The translations under genes were made by a program, and so were the position numbers. A DNA stretch of 64,000 nt from Lytechinus pictus. Lineage: Eukaryota > Echinodermata > Echinoidea > Temnopleuroida > Toxopneustidae. Below are positions 23,368-36,479 of this stretch, piece by piece. The stretch spans positions 20,046,501-20,110,500 of the forward strand of contig NC_087259.1 of the NCBI RefSeq assembly GCF_037042905.1. Reading direction: 5' to 3'. The notes beneath the pieces were generated by a model that was given only the letters and a program-made list of their open reading frames with translations, was not told where the DNA came from and did no database searches. Position 1 is the first letter of the stretch. Each line of letters begins with the position of its first letter.

Positions 23368-26300
23368 TAAAGTTTTCAAAGCAGACTGCTTACAAAAATA
23401 ATAGCCATTGAACTCGCTCCAATAATCCCTCACGACTAACGATTAGGGTCACATGACCCTTTACGTTTCCTGTTTCTACTCAATCCATTCACGTATCTCC
23501 AAACGACAGGTGAATGACATATGGAATTTCTTTAGCCTTGGAAAATGCGGGATTGGGCTTAATTCCCCGCCATCTCTGCAATAGATTAGGGCAAATATAC
23601 CGGGAGACTGTTAACGCATGCTGACATTCGTTGCTGAATCGTAATACCCTGAATCTGTGTGTATGATCTTTGCCATCTACATTCTTCAATATTGGACTCA
23701 TTCAATGATTCATTAAATATGCATTATTCATTGGAATGATCTGCCACACTTACGAGGCTAAAGCTGATATGATAACAAAATATATCCCAAAATATCAAAT
23801 TCAAATTTCATACACTACAAGAGTATCACAGAACACAAAGTCCTAGAAAAATACATTTTCGCCCACCCTTGAAACCTACCGCACTTAAAGCGTATACAAC
23901 ATTTAGATCGCAGCTCTTATTTCATTACATTCATCGAATATCTGGACATGGTATGGTCACTATAGTATTTTTTTTCAGCAAATATGATGAATTTATATCA
24001 AAATCATGATGTGACTTTCGTAGGCGAATCCTTCCACAAGAAGACATGGTGCGTAAATAGTCAGCAAGATCAAATTGAAATTTGTCTGAATAGGTTTCAC
24101 CAAGGTATTTTATATTGAGCCAAGAGAAGTTAAGGGCCTATATCAATCATAATAGACCTTAAGCAATGGATTCATTAAGATTCTATAAACAACTCATCTC
24201 ATGCAAGCATTCATTTATTTATCATTTTTTCTTCTTTACTGATTAATACAAGTAAGAATGGAATAGGTTTTATCCATTATTCTAATGAAAAATGACATAC
24301 TATAATGATTGCCATATGTTGGCTTTTTATATAAATAATGTTCCGGTCTACAGAAAGAGTTGTCAAACACTTCAACTTTTTTTTGGGGGGGACGAGCGCT
24401 CCCATCGCCAAAACCCTCCCACCCCACGCCTGCCAACCGGGCCTGCCAAGCACTTTGCGCAATGTTATGGAATTAGTTTAGAGCATATTGATATTACATG
24501 TAACAAAAAAAAACATTTGGTTGTTATTGTAACTCTGTTGGGGTTAAGTGGGCTGCCATGTTACACCGGAAAGTCGATTCTTTCACAACATGGACTGGTT
24601 CGCTTTTTTAAAACACCCTCATTTCACCACGCGCAGCTAGTTGCTTTAACAATCAAGCCTCTTTGTGAACGCCCCAATTAGAGCAGTTCATAATGAGAAC
24701 TGGGGCAGTCATTCCTTAGTTAATATGACATGAAATTAATGATGTTGATCGACTAAAAAGTGCAAACATGGTATGCTTGTCATGGAAAGGGGGTAGGCAT
24801 GCTGATTGATGTTAGGAAGGCGGGACTTTAATTAAGACATCTCTATAACTCTTCCCGGTTTGCCAATTTGCTGCTTGGAAACGAAAATGATTTCCAATTC
24901 GTCATTGCATATGACTATTTCATTATGCTGCACAATCACCATCATCTATCATACAGAAATTCAACCTCAACTGACAAATGCAACTTCCCATTTAGTCTGT
25001 TAACATTCGGCCTATATCCTTGATAATGATCGAGCATAATTCCATTCAAATTGAAAGTTGCAGTCAGCATGAGCACAATGACTTGATAAATTGCAAAGTT
25101 CCGCTCAAACCGAAAGTACCAAAAAATAGGCAACCAAGTTATTATTTGTTAAACAATTTTATTGCTGAAAACAATGCACAATTTCACTTTGGTGGTAAAA
25201 CCCCAGCCTAATTTCTTGGCATAGATGCACTTTGCAAACTATTACAGCTCGTTATATAACATGACTAACAAGATAAACAATATGGGTGCACATTTTCAAC
25301 TTTTCCCCGACCTACATAAGACATATATCTATATGACATGATAGATCGTAGTCTTTAAAGTTGACAATGGACGTCGAAATTATTCAAGGGGAAAAATAGG
25401 TAACCAAATAATCATAATCAATTACAGGTGTCTATATCCACACTAACCTAAGCATGTTAAGCAAATTTTCACCGGTTTAGTGTACCTCCGACTTATATTC
25501 TCGATAGAGCGTTTGTCAAATTGTGAGTTGTAATTTGCTAAACTTAGACTTATTGAAACGATCGCGGAATTTGTAAGCATCAGTATTGTTATGAACTTAC
25601 TTTTAACAAACTAAAAATTAGAACATAGAAAATAAGTTATTTGACAATAATAATTCAAAAATGAATAAATGTTGAAATAATAAGCATGGAGCAGGGAGAG
25701 AGCAAAAAAACATTTGCAAAATTTTGCTTTTGTAAGTTGTAAAGGAAAATATATAGAACATCTCATTTTCTGAATTTTTTAATATCATAATTAAAAATGT
25801 ATGTTATTCATAACGCGCTTCATACAGACGATTAAAAAAAAAGACAGATGAGATGAAGGAAGTACATGCATGATAATATAATCAACAAAGAATATAGATG
25901 GAAAACATATATATTGGGGGGGGGGGTCGTGTCCTTTCGAGCATTTCATGTATTTTATCCATAAATCCTCTAAAGAAAATCAGCCCCAAGCATTATTATG
26001 TTGACATTTGCATGTGCTGTATCGAGCTTTGGATGTTATTTCAGACGGCCAAATCAAGCATGTGTTGATCCGGGCATATGAGTGATGATCACTGAACTAT
26101 ACAGAATTGTGACGTTTTGAAAGCATGAGAATCTTGTCCACACATTATTTGGAAAGCGTGGAGAGAAAAAGAAAATACAAACGATATAAACATGAAAAGG
26201 GTGTAGGTGGAAGTTTAAAGCAACCTTTCCGAATGTTTCAATCGTGTTAATACCCTGTTATTTTATTTCATGGGATCCATCTTTTATTTTTTAAAAATTA

Positions 26301-28918
26301 TTCATGAATAAGGTAGGTTTTTTGCTTAATGTAGACCCTGTATTCATAATCATAGCGGTCCCTAAATTCTTTAGATTGCTATATAACACTTCATTTATGT
26401 ATCATTTTGATATTTTAAATTCATATATGTATATGCTTATAACCTCTGAAAGTGGGGCAGAAGGCGCATTGCCACAGTTATCCAGTTAACTATTTCTGCC
26501 CCCCTGGCATTCTAGAGGTTAATTTCTATTCCTATTGTTCATTCTTTGAGATTTGAATTGTCCGTATTCTTTATGTAGTTTTCATTTTGCCGAATAAATA
26601 ATAATAAAAAATAATAATAATGAGAGACCAATCCAAAATCATATTAAAATTTCAATATAATAGATTTAGGCCTTAATCTTATTCTCAATCTAATTTTTGA
26701 TAAGTCCCCCATCGCTATCTATTAGATTGATTGTCAATCTGTGGAATTTAGAGAGTGGCCAATCAATTGGTTTGGATTTATAAAATACAGTTTTGTTTCA
26801 TTATTGTGATATTAAATTGAATTGTCATGTTATAAAACTTAAAGGGATTTGTATAATTTTTATAACGATTGAAGTACATGTAATTTGCTGAGCGTTTTGA
26901 GCGTTTGGCTTCATACACGCTTTAACATGAAGAACAATACACTTACATATTGAATTGTTGAATATCGCTCCCAAATTTAAATCATTAACATTGTCTGGAT
27001 AAGACACGCAATCAGCAGGTCAAAATGACTTTTCCACTGCTATTCTTTGCGCTCATGCTACATCAAACTGTCAAAAGGAACATATGGAATTTTGAAGATA
27101 AAGAAAAACAGCTTCGAAATTAAAAATGAGAGATGCGGTCCCTCTCCGTATATCTTTGCACTTGATTAATGAGGATCATTACTGAAATTTAAAATATTCA
27201 TTTAGTTAACCATTTCTTTAGGAGCTGATTACATTCTTTTTAATGGAAATTGATCCACTAAGATCTTTGGTTCATATTTTGTCCGGATAGAGGCCAGATT
27301 GTGCTATATTTGCAAGCGAAACACATAGAAAAAAACAAATATTTGTATACAGTTTGTTATATTGAAAATGAGGTGCACAATATGATCATGATACAGAAAA
27401 TGGATAACATTTAGAATGACTACATTTTCATTTGGCACGCAATCATAAGAAAATCTAAATACATGTACACATGGTGATGATAAAGTCTGAATACAGGCAT
27501 ATTGTATAACATGCGTGTCTCGTCCGGACATACGCACATGTGATATGATTCGGTCTCGCGCGAATTCCCAGCTCATGCCGGAGAATGCGGGAAATAATTA
27601 ATGAATTAAATCAACTTCTATTGGTATTTAACCTGATTAGAAACTCCCACGTGACATTTAGGCAGACCAGGAATGAGCATTTCCATCCACAGTTATTCGA
27701 CAGCATTGGCATTTCTCCCCATGACATGTGGTGGAATTCGTAATTCTGTGCATGGTGAGGGTGAAAGAACGAAGGCCAATTTGCTCGTAATTCGATTGTA
27801 AATTTCCAATATCTAAGCCTTGGAAATGAAGTTTTCCCTCTCTCAAACAAGGATGTTGATTGTAGTGTATTGAAATGGGGTCGGTAGTCAATACATGACG
27901 TATTTAATTGATTTCGTATTTGGATCGCGTTTCTGTAAACTGCCATTTTTTACACCATGTGTGCAAAGGGAATACTAACATTCCAACGAAAATTAAATGG
28001 AAAGGAAATATGGTTTACACATTTCCGATATTTGAGTCTTCATGATTATAAGGATTTAATATATGCACAATGTGAGTGCTTGATTGCTCTATTTAGGAAT
28101 GACTAAAATACTTCTGATAATAATTACAATAAGTCAATGCTACAAAAATCTCAGTAGATGAAATAACAGGAAAATAATATGTTAATTCCGATATTAATAA
28201 ATAGATATAAATACAAATATTGTTTTCGCATATTTCATTGAATTCATTACTTCATTCTTTCATCCATTTTCATTAAAGATAGAAAATGGGTTGTGAAAAA
28301 AAAAACCTGTTCAAATGTGTCGATAAAACTTCAGTGACAATCGCCGATTCATACACACACAATCCACATATGAAGCTTGTCTTATTCCGCAATAAATTAT
28401 TAAACAAAATTTGTACAAGGTTTATCAGCACGAATGCTGAAATTGCCAGACATTTTTCTTCAATATCTGTGATCCCAATCATGTAAAACAAAAATAATGT
28501 AGCATTTTCCTTGCCCTTTTTAACTTTTTGAAATAAACAAAGTTTATAATTCACCTTGAAAACAAAAGTCTGAGAGAAGATTGGCAGTGGTGTAGGACCT
28601 ATTACACAACTCCCTAAACATAGATGAAATAGGGTACCGAAATTATAGATGGTGTAAGATTATTCAAGTATATTTGCTATCGGATTTCGCGACAAGAAGA
28701 GCAATTATCAAGCTAAATCTAGGGCAGAGCTACATAGCCACTGTCGTTAATGTTATGAAAGAAAAGCGGTTTAACCAATAGATAACTCTTTTGCGATTCT
28801 CCAGTGGCAACGAGCGGAAAGTCTGAAAAATGAAATAAAAAATTAATGGTACGAAAATATTTCACCAATAATTTCCAAAGGCGAGAATAAGGAGCTGGAT
28901 GCAGCTTCGAATACTTAC
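23368..28918. other. Intron of gene 1, no exon recognised
   Basis: Unique AT-rich DNA with a G-run at 25916-25926. The block 27540-27950 is less AT-rich, and overlapping minus-strand frames there do not resemble known proteins. It may be a conserved non-coding element, but this cannot be judged from one sequence. Confidence 0.35.
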
Positions 28919-28969
28919 TCCACTTTCTTCTTTGACTTCAGCATGATGGGATCTTTGGTATGTATTAGC
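28919..28969 (-). CDS. Internal exon of gene 1 (51 bp)
   Basis: On the minus strand, acceptor GTTCTTTCTCTCAG and donor GGA|GTAAGT enclose 51 bases. Entering with one base (phase 2) and leaving with two, it reads LIHTKDPIMLKSKKKV, with Arg and Glu codons completed across the junctions. Both splice signals are strong and the phases agree with 31100-31171 upstream and 5833-5890 downstream. The basic, hydrophilic composition suggests a cytosolic segment. Function unknown. Confidence 0.7.
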
Positions 28970-29645
28970 CTGAGAGAAAGAACAACTCCAAGTACGATTT
29001 ATGTGATCCCGAGGGGTAGGATTAGTATCCCTCCGAGGTTATCTAGCAGAATGCAACTGGTATCGTCCGGGGTGCTAGTTTAAAGCCCCCGAGATCTGTG
29101 GTAGATGTGTACATATTGCCACCAGCTCCATTGTTAAATCTGCGCTCTAATCCTCGGCTGTACGTGTTTCGCGTTAGCGTCTGCTGCAGTGAGCATCTAT
29201 ATGGCTAGGAGCGGCGTCCGAGCAATGCAATACAAACTCCATGAAAAAATAATTACCGCCCAACAGAGCACACATGAGTGCCTATCTATCGTGAAAAGAT
29301 TCGGAGGCCCCGTTGCGCTCCGCGCTCCTGTCGACGCCGTGTATAGAGACACCCAGATTTAGAATAATATGCCCTACTTTGTAAACGTGATAAATTTAGA
29401 AGTTACTGAGAAGAAGGAACGACCACGATTACGAGAAAGAAAAGTAGCGTTTGAGAGTAATACAGTACGCCTTTCAAGGGGTCGCGTTGGAGAGATCAGC
29501 GCAGACGACATTGTCTGTGTGTACATATACTTTGGAGATTAAGTTTACTCTTGGGCGGGAATCGGTGAGCGCGGTTGTAGGGAGGAGCAGGAGGCGGTGT
29601 ACTCTGCATGTAACCCAGCCATGCATATGTGCTTATAACCTTTTC
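28970..29645. other. Intron, relatively GC-rich unique DNA
   Basis: 29000-29360 is richer in CpG than most of the window and shows no gene-like frame. Nothing further recognised. Confidence 0.35.
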
Positions 29646-30375
29646 GCTCAAGTGTTTCTTTAGCCCCCCCCCCCCCCATGAGCGGAAATACCAGGGGGGA
29701 CGTGTCCCCCCCCCCCCTACCCACAATAGTAGGGGGACACAATATCAAATATTCCCCTACTATTTGTGGTACTTTATAATGGAAAGAAATACATCATTCA
29801 AAATCGAAATAAAACATTTTGGACGAGTTGACCTTACTTTTTGGTGATAACCTTTTTTTTATTTATCTATCTTTTTTGCTTGTCAAATTTAGTTTGGTCG
29901 AAATGACCTTACAATCGGGGTGATAACTTTTTTTTTGTTTGCTTGTCAAATTTTACAGCCCCTGGTCTCCCCTATCTTTTGGGAGAGATTTCCACCCTTG
30001 CCCCCCCCCCCCATTCTTCCATCTCCCCTTTATCTCTCTGGGTGAGTGTGTGGGTGTGTAATTATGTATGCGTCTTATGAGATTTTTGTGGGGGGGCACA
30101 GGAGTGTTCCCTGACCTACAACAATCGTCCCCATCTCTCTCTCTCTCTCCCGCCCCCCCCCCTCCGAAATTTCTCGCTATCTCTCCCATTCGCACCCCTA
30201 GCCATATATTTTTTTCACATGCGTTGCCATTGTCCCTCACCCATCGTCCTCCATCACTTTTCGATATCTCTCTCTCTCCATTGTCTGCTAATCCCCTCCC
30301 TTTCGCAACATCCCCCATAATTCTCACTCTCACCCCCCCCCCCACCTCACTCTCTCCTTCTTTCCTAAATCAAGG
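29646..30375. repeat. Poly-C / CT-rich low-complexity region
   Basis: C-runs at about 29664-29679, 29706-29718, 30000-30012, 30151-30163 and 30333-30344. CT tracts at 30131-30150 and 30263-30280. Frames here are artefacts. Confidence 0.85.
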
Positions 30376-31099
30376 TCTGAGTGGAATGATAAACAACAGA
30401 CGATCAATGTGCACCAAAAGCCTTGATGCATGGATGTTACTAATGGCTCGGTGTACAGACCTCCAACAATTACTGATTGATGCTATATTACATTCACAAC
30501 GGCAAAGGAATACAGAAAGAACCTCAGAAATATATTTCATTACCTTCGCATCGGTTTTTGATGCATCAACATGACTATGAGTATTCTTTCTTCTTTTATT
30601 TTGTTTCGGTAAAAAGCGTAGCCCCTCCTCCGCCTTCTTATACCTTCGCTAATGGGTTTCATTTTGCAATGTATACATATCGAATTTCACTCTGCAGTCT
30701 CTCCCTTTTCCTCTTCCCCTCTCCCTTCACTCTCTCCACCCCCCCCCCTCCCTATTTCCTCCCCTCTCTCTAAATTTATTTCAGCGCTCAACAATAAAAC
30801 AATACATATTTTGCACATGATCTGGAAAAATTCATTTGATCCTCCATTCCCATTCCCATTTTGAATTCCAAATCCATCTGATTAAAAATCACACTTTCAT
30901 TTTTATACAACTAGAATCCGTATAACATTTTTTTATCATCACACAGAAAACAATTTCTTTCCATGCACCCCTGCTAATGCTCTTTGGCGATTAATAGTGA
31001 CAGGAGTAATCCGTCAAATTACGCCAGAGAAAAATTGATACATCTTCGACATTCATACTTGATTGATGATTTGAGTGCAAAATGAATAATTCAACTCAC
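30376..31099. other. Intron with a C-run and CT tract
   Basis: CT/C-rich at 30690-30780; otherwise AT-rich without exons. Confidence 0.4.
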
Positions 31100-31171
31100 C
31101 TGTCACAAATCGTAAAAACATAGGCCGCTAAGCCATTGTACATCACTGTTCCATTCGACGGGATTTTAGGC
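31100..31171 (-). CDS. Internal exon of gene 1 (72 bp)
   Basis: The donor is excellent (GACAG|GTGAGT). The acceptor is weaker (TATATTTCCAAG). With one leading base the frame reads PKIPSNGTVMYNGLAAYVF then TICD, and leaves two bases for an Arg codon. Phase 2 on both sides matches the flanking exons. Together with the exon at 34458-34531, the pattern 'GSITTVKMD...NGLAAY' loosely recalls an LDL-receptor class B (YWTD) propeller blade, where NGLAVD is typical. The resemblance is faint and I do not name the product. Confidence 0.6.
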
Positions 31172-31305
31172 CTTGGAAATATACTCTAACATTCTCTGTT
31201 GTACATTTTCTCGCTAAAATGATAAACAGATCTTTCCAACATTCTTATTTTCTTTCTCGCGTTATATAATCATCTCTTTCTAATCCTACTCTATTTCATC
31301 TCCCT
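31172..31305. other. Short intronic gap
   Basis: Nothing recognised. Confidence 0.4.
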
Positions 31306-31710
31306 CCTCTTTCTCTCTCTCTCTCTCTCTCTCTGTCTCCCCTTCTTTTTTCCGTTTTTCCCCTCTTTCATTCCTTTATTACTCTCTCTTTATTTTCTCG
31401 AATACCTTTTTTTTGTTGCTTTAGTTTTCTTTTATTCACCCTTTTATTTTTTACCCACCTGTTCTCTATTCATTTTTCTTTCAATTTCTGCAAGATCAGT
31501 ATATTGATAATCTTACGTTGATGAGAGAAAGGAAGATAGGGAGAGAGAGAAAAAAAAAAGAAAGAAAGAAAGGGAGAAAGAAGAAAGAAAAAGAGAAAGA
31601 AAGAATGAAAGAAAGTAAGGAAGAAAAAGTAAGAAAGAAAGAAAATAGAAAGAAGAAAGAAAGAAAAAAAGAATGAAAGAAAGAAAGAAAGAAAGTGAGA
31701 GAGAAACGTT
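31306..31710. repeat. (CT)n and (GAAA)n tracts
   Basis: (CT)n at about 31308-31336 and a 160-base GAAA/GAAAGAAAGG tract at 31540-31705. Phe/Ser-rich minus-strand frames are artefacts. Confidence 0.9.
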
Positions 31711-32479
31711 GGAATGTTACAGTCCATTCTGTATACTCCAATCGACAGGACGTTGTTGCGTGCTCCAGTAGTCATTTATTCCAAGCTATTATTTTTATAG
31801 AAGCTATGATTGATACATAATTATTGGTTCGAGGTTCGAGTCATGATAACATCTTTCGGACGGTGACTTTAAGGTCGGTCCAAGATATGATATTTGAACG
31901 TCCCCATTATGCCCCAAAAATGTTGAGGAAGGTTGATTTAAATGTTTTATTTCAGAATCTTATAAAATTCTTCCCTTTTCATGCTTGTATTATAGGTCTG
32001 TGACCGGGTATGCAGAAGATCTTTGTAACAGTGATTTATCGAAACTAATTTCGAACGATTATCCAAGAGTCATAATTATGAAATATTGTAATCATGTGTT
32101 GTTGATTTTAAGAAACACTTCCCTACTCTTCCGGAAATGTTCCACTTTCCTGGGAGAAATAAATCATTATTATCCCTCCAAACGCCATATCCATATCGGC
32201 AGCTCTGTCTCATCATTCTGTTGCTGCCTAGCAACAGGGTTTCTCTGATCTCCTCCCAGGCCCTGTGATATCTATTCCCTTCGGAAAATGATTTATGAAA
32301 CTCCATCATGTTTGAAAGGAACTGTAAATCTTTGTCTTTTTTTACCAGAAATTAAAATGAACAAACGGCTTCTATAGTCATCAATTCAGAAAATAACCAG
32401 TCAATTTTTTTGTACATGGTCTGAAGCATTTTTAACAAAAAAAAAAACAAATCTCGTCCCCCTTTATAGCTCCTTCTGG
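31711..32479. other. Intronic non-coding DNA
   Basis: No exon or repeat recognised. Confidence 0.35.
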
Positions 32480-32840
32480 TGAACTGTACATCGTGTTGGA
32501 CACAGTGGTCTGTATTCTGAACTGGGGTAATTTCCCCGCTGGAAGTAACACAGTGTCCCACTGTGCTATCACAGTGTGTTCACAGTGTTGACTATGTGAA
32601 AATAATATTAACACTTTTAAAATGCTAAAATCAAACAGTGTGAAAATATGGTCGACCATAATATGTGTTGTACATATTCACATAATAGTCGACCATGTGA
32701 ATACGCTCTTCACACTGTGGACATTGTGTTCACAGCGTATTTACATGGTCGACTATGTGATTCACACTGTTATGTTAAAATTGTGATTTCACAATGTGTT
32801 TCACACTGTGAACACACTGTGGAAGGCTGTGTTCTTTCCT
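32480..32840. repeat. CACTGTG-rich inverted-repeat element
   Basis: Dense with CACAGTGT / ACACTGTG words in both orientations. Two larger inverted pairs are visible, TGGTCGACCATAATATG/CATAATAGTCGACCATGTG and the CACTGTGAACACACTGTGG series. Outer limits are uncertain (perhaps ATCGTGTTGGACACAG to GGCTGTGTTCTTTCC). It fits a MITE or foldback element. Confidence 0.6.
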
Positions 32841-34457
32841 GTAGGGTTGAACTAAAGTTGTGGTTCAACTATGGAAAGCCTCTTGTAACTCTTGTATTAA
32901 AAATCTCTTACAGTGCAAATTCCTTTTATCAGCTCAATTGACAATTAAATCATTCACAATTTCGCCATTAAATACGAGGAAAGAGTAAAGTAAACGTAAG
33001 AAGTAAACAATGTAAACACAGTTATGACATTTTTTACTTCCAATAATTTCAGCAATATCTTTCACACATCGATTGGTAGTTCTCCCACTTTCTCTGACGG
33101 TCTCGATAGGATCTTGCAATCTATCTTTCAGATTTCACCTTTACTTTTCCTGGACTACTCTTTTATAATCTCCTTTCCAAATTGTCACATTTCTATTTCT
33201 TGGACTCCCTCTTACTGCACTGTACTCTTGTGTGCATGTTCAACGAAAACACTATCACAACTCATATCCGATGCGATGCGTCTTGTTACTAAATCTTGGT
33301 GCCTCGATACGCGAGGAGGTTCCCTAGAAAACTTATTTGGTGCCGTTTTTCGGTTGGATAAGCGAATTGAGCGCGTGTGTGGCGGCTCTGCGACCGAAGA
33401 CTTCGAGATTCTTCTGACCTTCTGATCAAAGCAAACGATGAAGAACAGTTAGTAATCGTCAAGGCAAAGGTATAGACTTCAGATATTTTTTTTCGAGTCT
33501 TTTCTCCCTTTTTCAGCATCAAGAAAATGTCAAAGGGATTTTTGTCCGTAACTCCCTGCAATACATAAAAAACTCAACTAATCAATCTATATTATGCATT
33601 GCATATATTGGTCTAACACACTGACACATGGACTGTAGCGACTTGGGGGTACTTGCTCCCCAAACAAGAAAAGGAAAGGAAAATGGGCGAAATGTGGTAT
33701 TTCATTTATGTAGAAATCTTCTGAAATATAAGACTTTAAGTCTATTTTTTTGCACGTTACCAACGTTTAATTTTTTGCTCAAATAAGGTCAAGACTTGTA
33801 TCTTTTGGACTATTTATTCCTTAATATGAAAATATAACGTTTTGCGACATTTTATATGAAACACAATGATATAAATTATAATCATGAAAAATTATCTTCA
33901 ATGATTATAGACTGATGTTATCCAGAATGCCACTGCTGTTTAATATCAAAAGGGTTCTTCTCGTACAAATCGTACGAAAAGAGAAGACCCACGTAATGAA
34001 ATGTGCATGTTTTTTCTTAGAGACATTGAAATCATTTATTTTATTGTGTAATTCCTCATAATTGTTGCACTGTATTAAGAAGATGAGACCAATTTGGTTT
34101 TATTCAAATTTTATATTAATGCAGTTCTCGCGCAAAGGAATCGACAAGTATATAGGCCTTTGAGCTTGTTGAGCCAAAAAGTACTTTCCTATATAAATAC
34201 AATACAATTATAAATCAATACGAATGATTAACATAATTTGCGGAATATTTGCTCCTTCTTTGTGGATTTTTATTCGATTTTTTTCTTGAAATTAATCATC
34301 AAATGATAATGATAAAAAAAACTATGCTGGCACCGATAGGCCTTAACTTCGGACACTGAAGGCTGCTCAAAAGACATCTCGTGCAGATGACCAACTATTC
34401 CCCCTTGTAGACCCAATGTTGTCAATTAAAGTGAATTGCTGACAAATGTTTACATAC
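32841..34457. other. Non-coding, with ambiguous exon-like block at 33030-33560
   Basis: Minus-strand 33030-33115 reads QDPIETVRESGRTTNRCVKD, and 33455-33560 follows an acceptor-like ATGTATTGCAG with GVTDKNPFDIFLMLKKGEKT. The opposite strand at 33490-33545 also has an acceptor-like TCTCCCTTTTTCAG. Neither gives phases that fit gene 1. They could be decayed transposase or unlinked exons. Not called as genes. Confidence 0.3.
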
Positions 34458-34531
34458 CTCGGGGACGACTCGTCCATTTTGACAGTTGTAATGCTTCCAG
34501 ATGCCATGACATACACATCAGAATATAAACA
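34458..34531 (-). CDS. Exon of gene 1, most 5' one seen
   Basis: The donor is CCGAG|GTATGT. The acceptor GTGGTGCTTTCTTCAG at 34532 allows an internal exon reading CLYSDVYVMASGSITTVKMD then ESSP, leaving two bases (phase 2). Alternatively translation could start at the in-frame ATG at 34507 (MASGSITT), because an upstream in-frame stop exists before 34588. The outgoing phase matches 31100-31171. If internal, the rest of the gene lies upstream and may continue past the PhyH gene or be undetected between 34.5 and 44.9 kb. Product not recognised. Confidence 0.5.
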
Positions 34532-35070
34532 CTGAAGAAAGCACCACCAAGCGAGGATTAGAGCGCTAAAATCAACCCTATGCTTCAAATAATCACATCA
34601 AAGCTAAGGTTGCATCTTATAAAGGGCCCATGCTGCGAGGGTGGAAATTGTACTTTGAGTTCAACGTATTGCAACTCCCCCAAATTATGGATAATATAAG
34701 ATTACAGAATAGACAAGGTGGCATAGGAAAGGAAGGCTTGTTTTCTCCCTTCTCGGGGTGTTTTCATTACAAAATTACGCCAATGTGTCAATAAGACATG
34801 CATCACACGTGGGATGAGCATCAAACATAATTATATTGATGAGAGGGAAATTAGTAGCCATAGAAGGGAGGGATGTTGTGAGATCGTACTCTCTAAGTAT
34901 AGCTCATGGATGCCTGCAGAAATCTAATAAGGTAATCTAATAACTGGCACATAGCATGCAAACATTGCTTCATTTTTGAGAGACTCTTTTCCTTCACAAG
35001 TACTCATAAAATGGCGTCATGATACACAGAAGTTGTCATCATGGCCACCATGATAATAAGCTTTAGACCA
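34532..35070. other. Non-coding DNA
   Basis: Nothing recognised. Confidence 0.35.
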
Positions 35071-35071
35071 G

Positions 35072-35240
35072 GGCGGGTGTTTCATAAAGCTGTTTGTCAA
35101 GTTACGAATGAGTTCACGCACAACTGGTGCCCCTTATTTGTGCTTTAATGATGTGCCCCATGTAAGCACCGAGGAAAACGCTTTAGTCGTGCGTAAAGAT
35201 GTGCGTAACTTTACGAACGGCTTCATGAAATACTCACCAG
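35072..35240. mobile_element. MITE related to GTTTCATAAAGCTG family
   Basis: GGGCGGGTGTTTCATAAAGC at the left pairs with the inverted CGAACGGCTTCATGAAATAC, then CACCAGGG, at the right. Diverged from the 20.3-kb copy. Confidence 0.65.
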
Positions 35241-35242
35241 GG

Positions 35243-35573
35243 CTCCGTAACACAGAGGTTTGAAACCAATCGCAAAATACTAATGACCATTCAAGATCAT
35301 CGTTGCACGCGAACTATGTTTAAAATACTGACCGAGAACCAATCAGTGCGGTTCTTTCATATTTCCAATTCAATCGCAAAACCTTAGTCAGTGTAACGAG
35401 GCCCAGCTGCAGGTCCCCGTGACACAAACGTTAGCGATTAATTGCTAAATGATCTAGCCTATCAAGATTATCGTTGCAAGCGCATTTGCTCAGTAGACTG
35501 ACAAGGAACCGATCAGAATTATTATTTGCATATTAGCGATTAATTGCTAACCTTTGTGTTACGGAGCCTATAT
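35243..35573. mobile_element. MITE, GTAACACAAAGGTTAGCGAT family
   Basis: The left end GGCTCCGTAACACAGAGGTTT pairs with the right end TTGCTAACCTTTGTGTTACG, GAGCC. Inside (35410-35440), CCCCGTGACACAAACGTTAG is another internal copy of the end, suggesting nesting or tandem insertion. A shorter family member is at 46902-47033. Confidence 0.7.
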
Positions 35574-36479
35574 AGGTGTGTGATAATAAGCTTTAAAACT
35601 GACGCTATGGATGATTTTCAATGATTGTTTGGATTCATCATTTTGTGAAACCCATCGGACAAGTCGACTACGACCAATTATTATGGTTTGTGTAAAGGGA
35701 AAGGGGACAAAGTGAAAGGCGCTCCCCTTTCAGGATTGTGTGATTTGTGTCAGTCGTTTGGCGGCTAACTCGGGTACAAGGGACAACATAAAAGTGAGGT
35801 ATAGGCCTACATGCACACGTATAATAATTGTTTTGTTATCACATTATGGAGCCAAAACGTGAAACGATAAGACATATATAACATGATTTATGGTATAAAA
35901 GTTTGATAGACTGGAAAGAGTTGCTCTGTGATTTAGCTGGACAGTCTGTTTCGCCCAAAGGCTCATCAACAAATATTAAAGTATATATATATATACAGGC
36001 ATATAGTGTGTGTGGGGATGCGTGCGTGAGGGTGTGTGTGTAAGGGGTGTGGGTGGGTGTGTGTAAGGATGAGTGCGTAAGTTGTGTGCAAGGGTGGGTG
36101 AGCATGTGGGTGTGTTTGTGTAATATACTGAGTAAAAGCCATCCTTATAAACATAAGAGTGCTCGATGTGCGGGTAGTTTCACAGACCATGATCAAGATA
36201 AGAGCTTCTGCAACCGACTAGTAAATCTTCAATACCATTTCGGACAATAATTATTGAAAGCGAACCTTTCAAATGAATAAGTTAGGTGAAATCAATTTTC
36301 TCCATAACGACCTTATCAACTAAATCAAAGTAGGGTGTTTTGAATTGTCATTATACAGAGGAAAAAGTTCGCTGACACGTTGACTTAGTTGAAGTACACA
36401 TTTGCAGCATCTACCACCAGTATATAAATAAAAACATCTTACGGTTAATATACAGGAGAAGTTTACTACTTTTCAAGTG
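35574..36479. other. Non-coding with GT-rich and (TA)n tracts
   Basis: (TA)n at about 35981-35995, then GTGTGTG/GGGTGTG-rich simple sequence to 36120. Frames here are artefacts. Confidence 0.5.

Noticed and set aside
27611..27946. 111-codon minus-strand frame and an overlapping 77-codon one
   Set aside because: Two overlapping frames compete, no splice sites fit gene 1, and no family is recognised.
31100..31171. 7-dehydrocholesterol reductase exon (because of a YNGLAAY-like motif)
   Set aside because: The neighbouring exons that join in phase do not continue the sterol reductase pattern, so the short match is probably chance.
33024..33561. 133-codon plus frame and minus-strand exon-like segments
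   Set aside because: Exon-like signals exist on both strands but phases do not fit any recognised gene; left as ambiguous.
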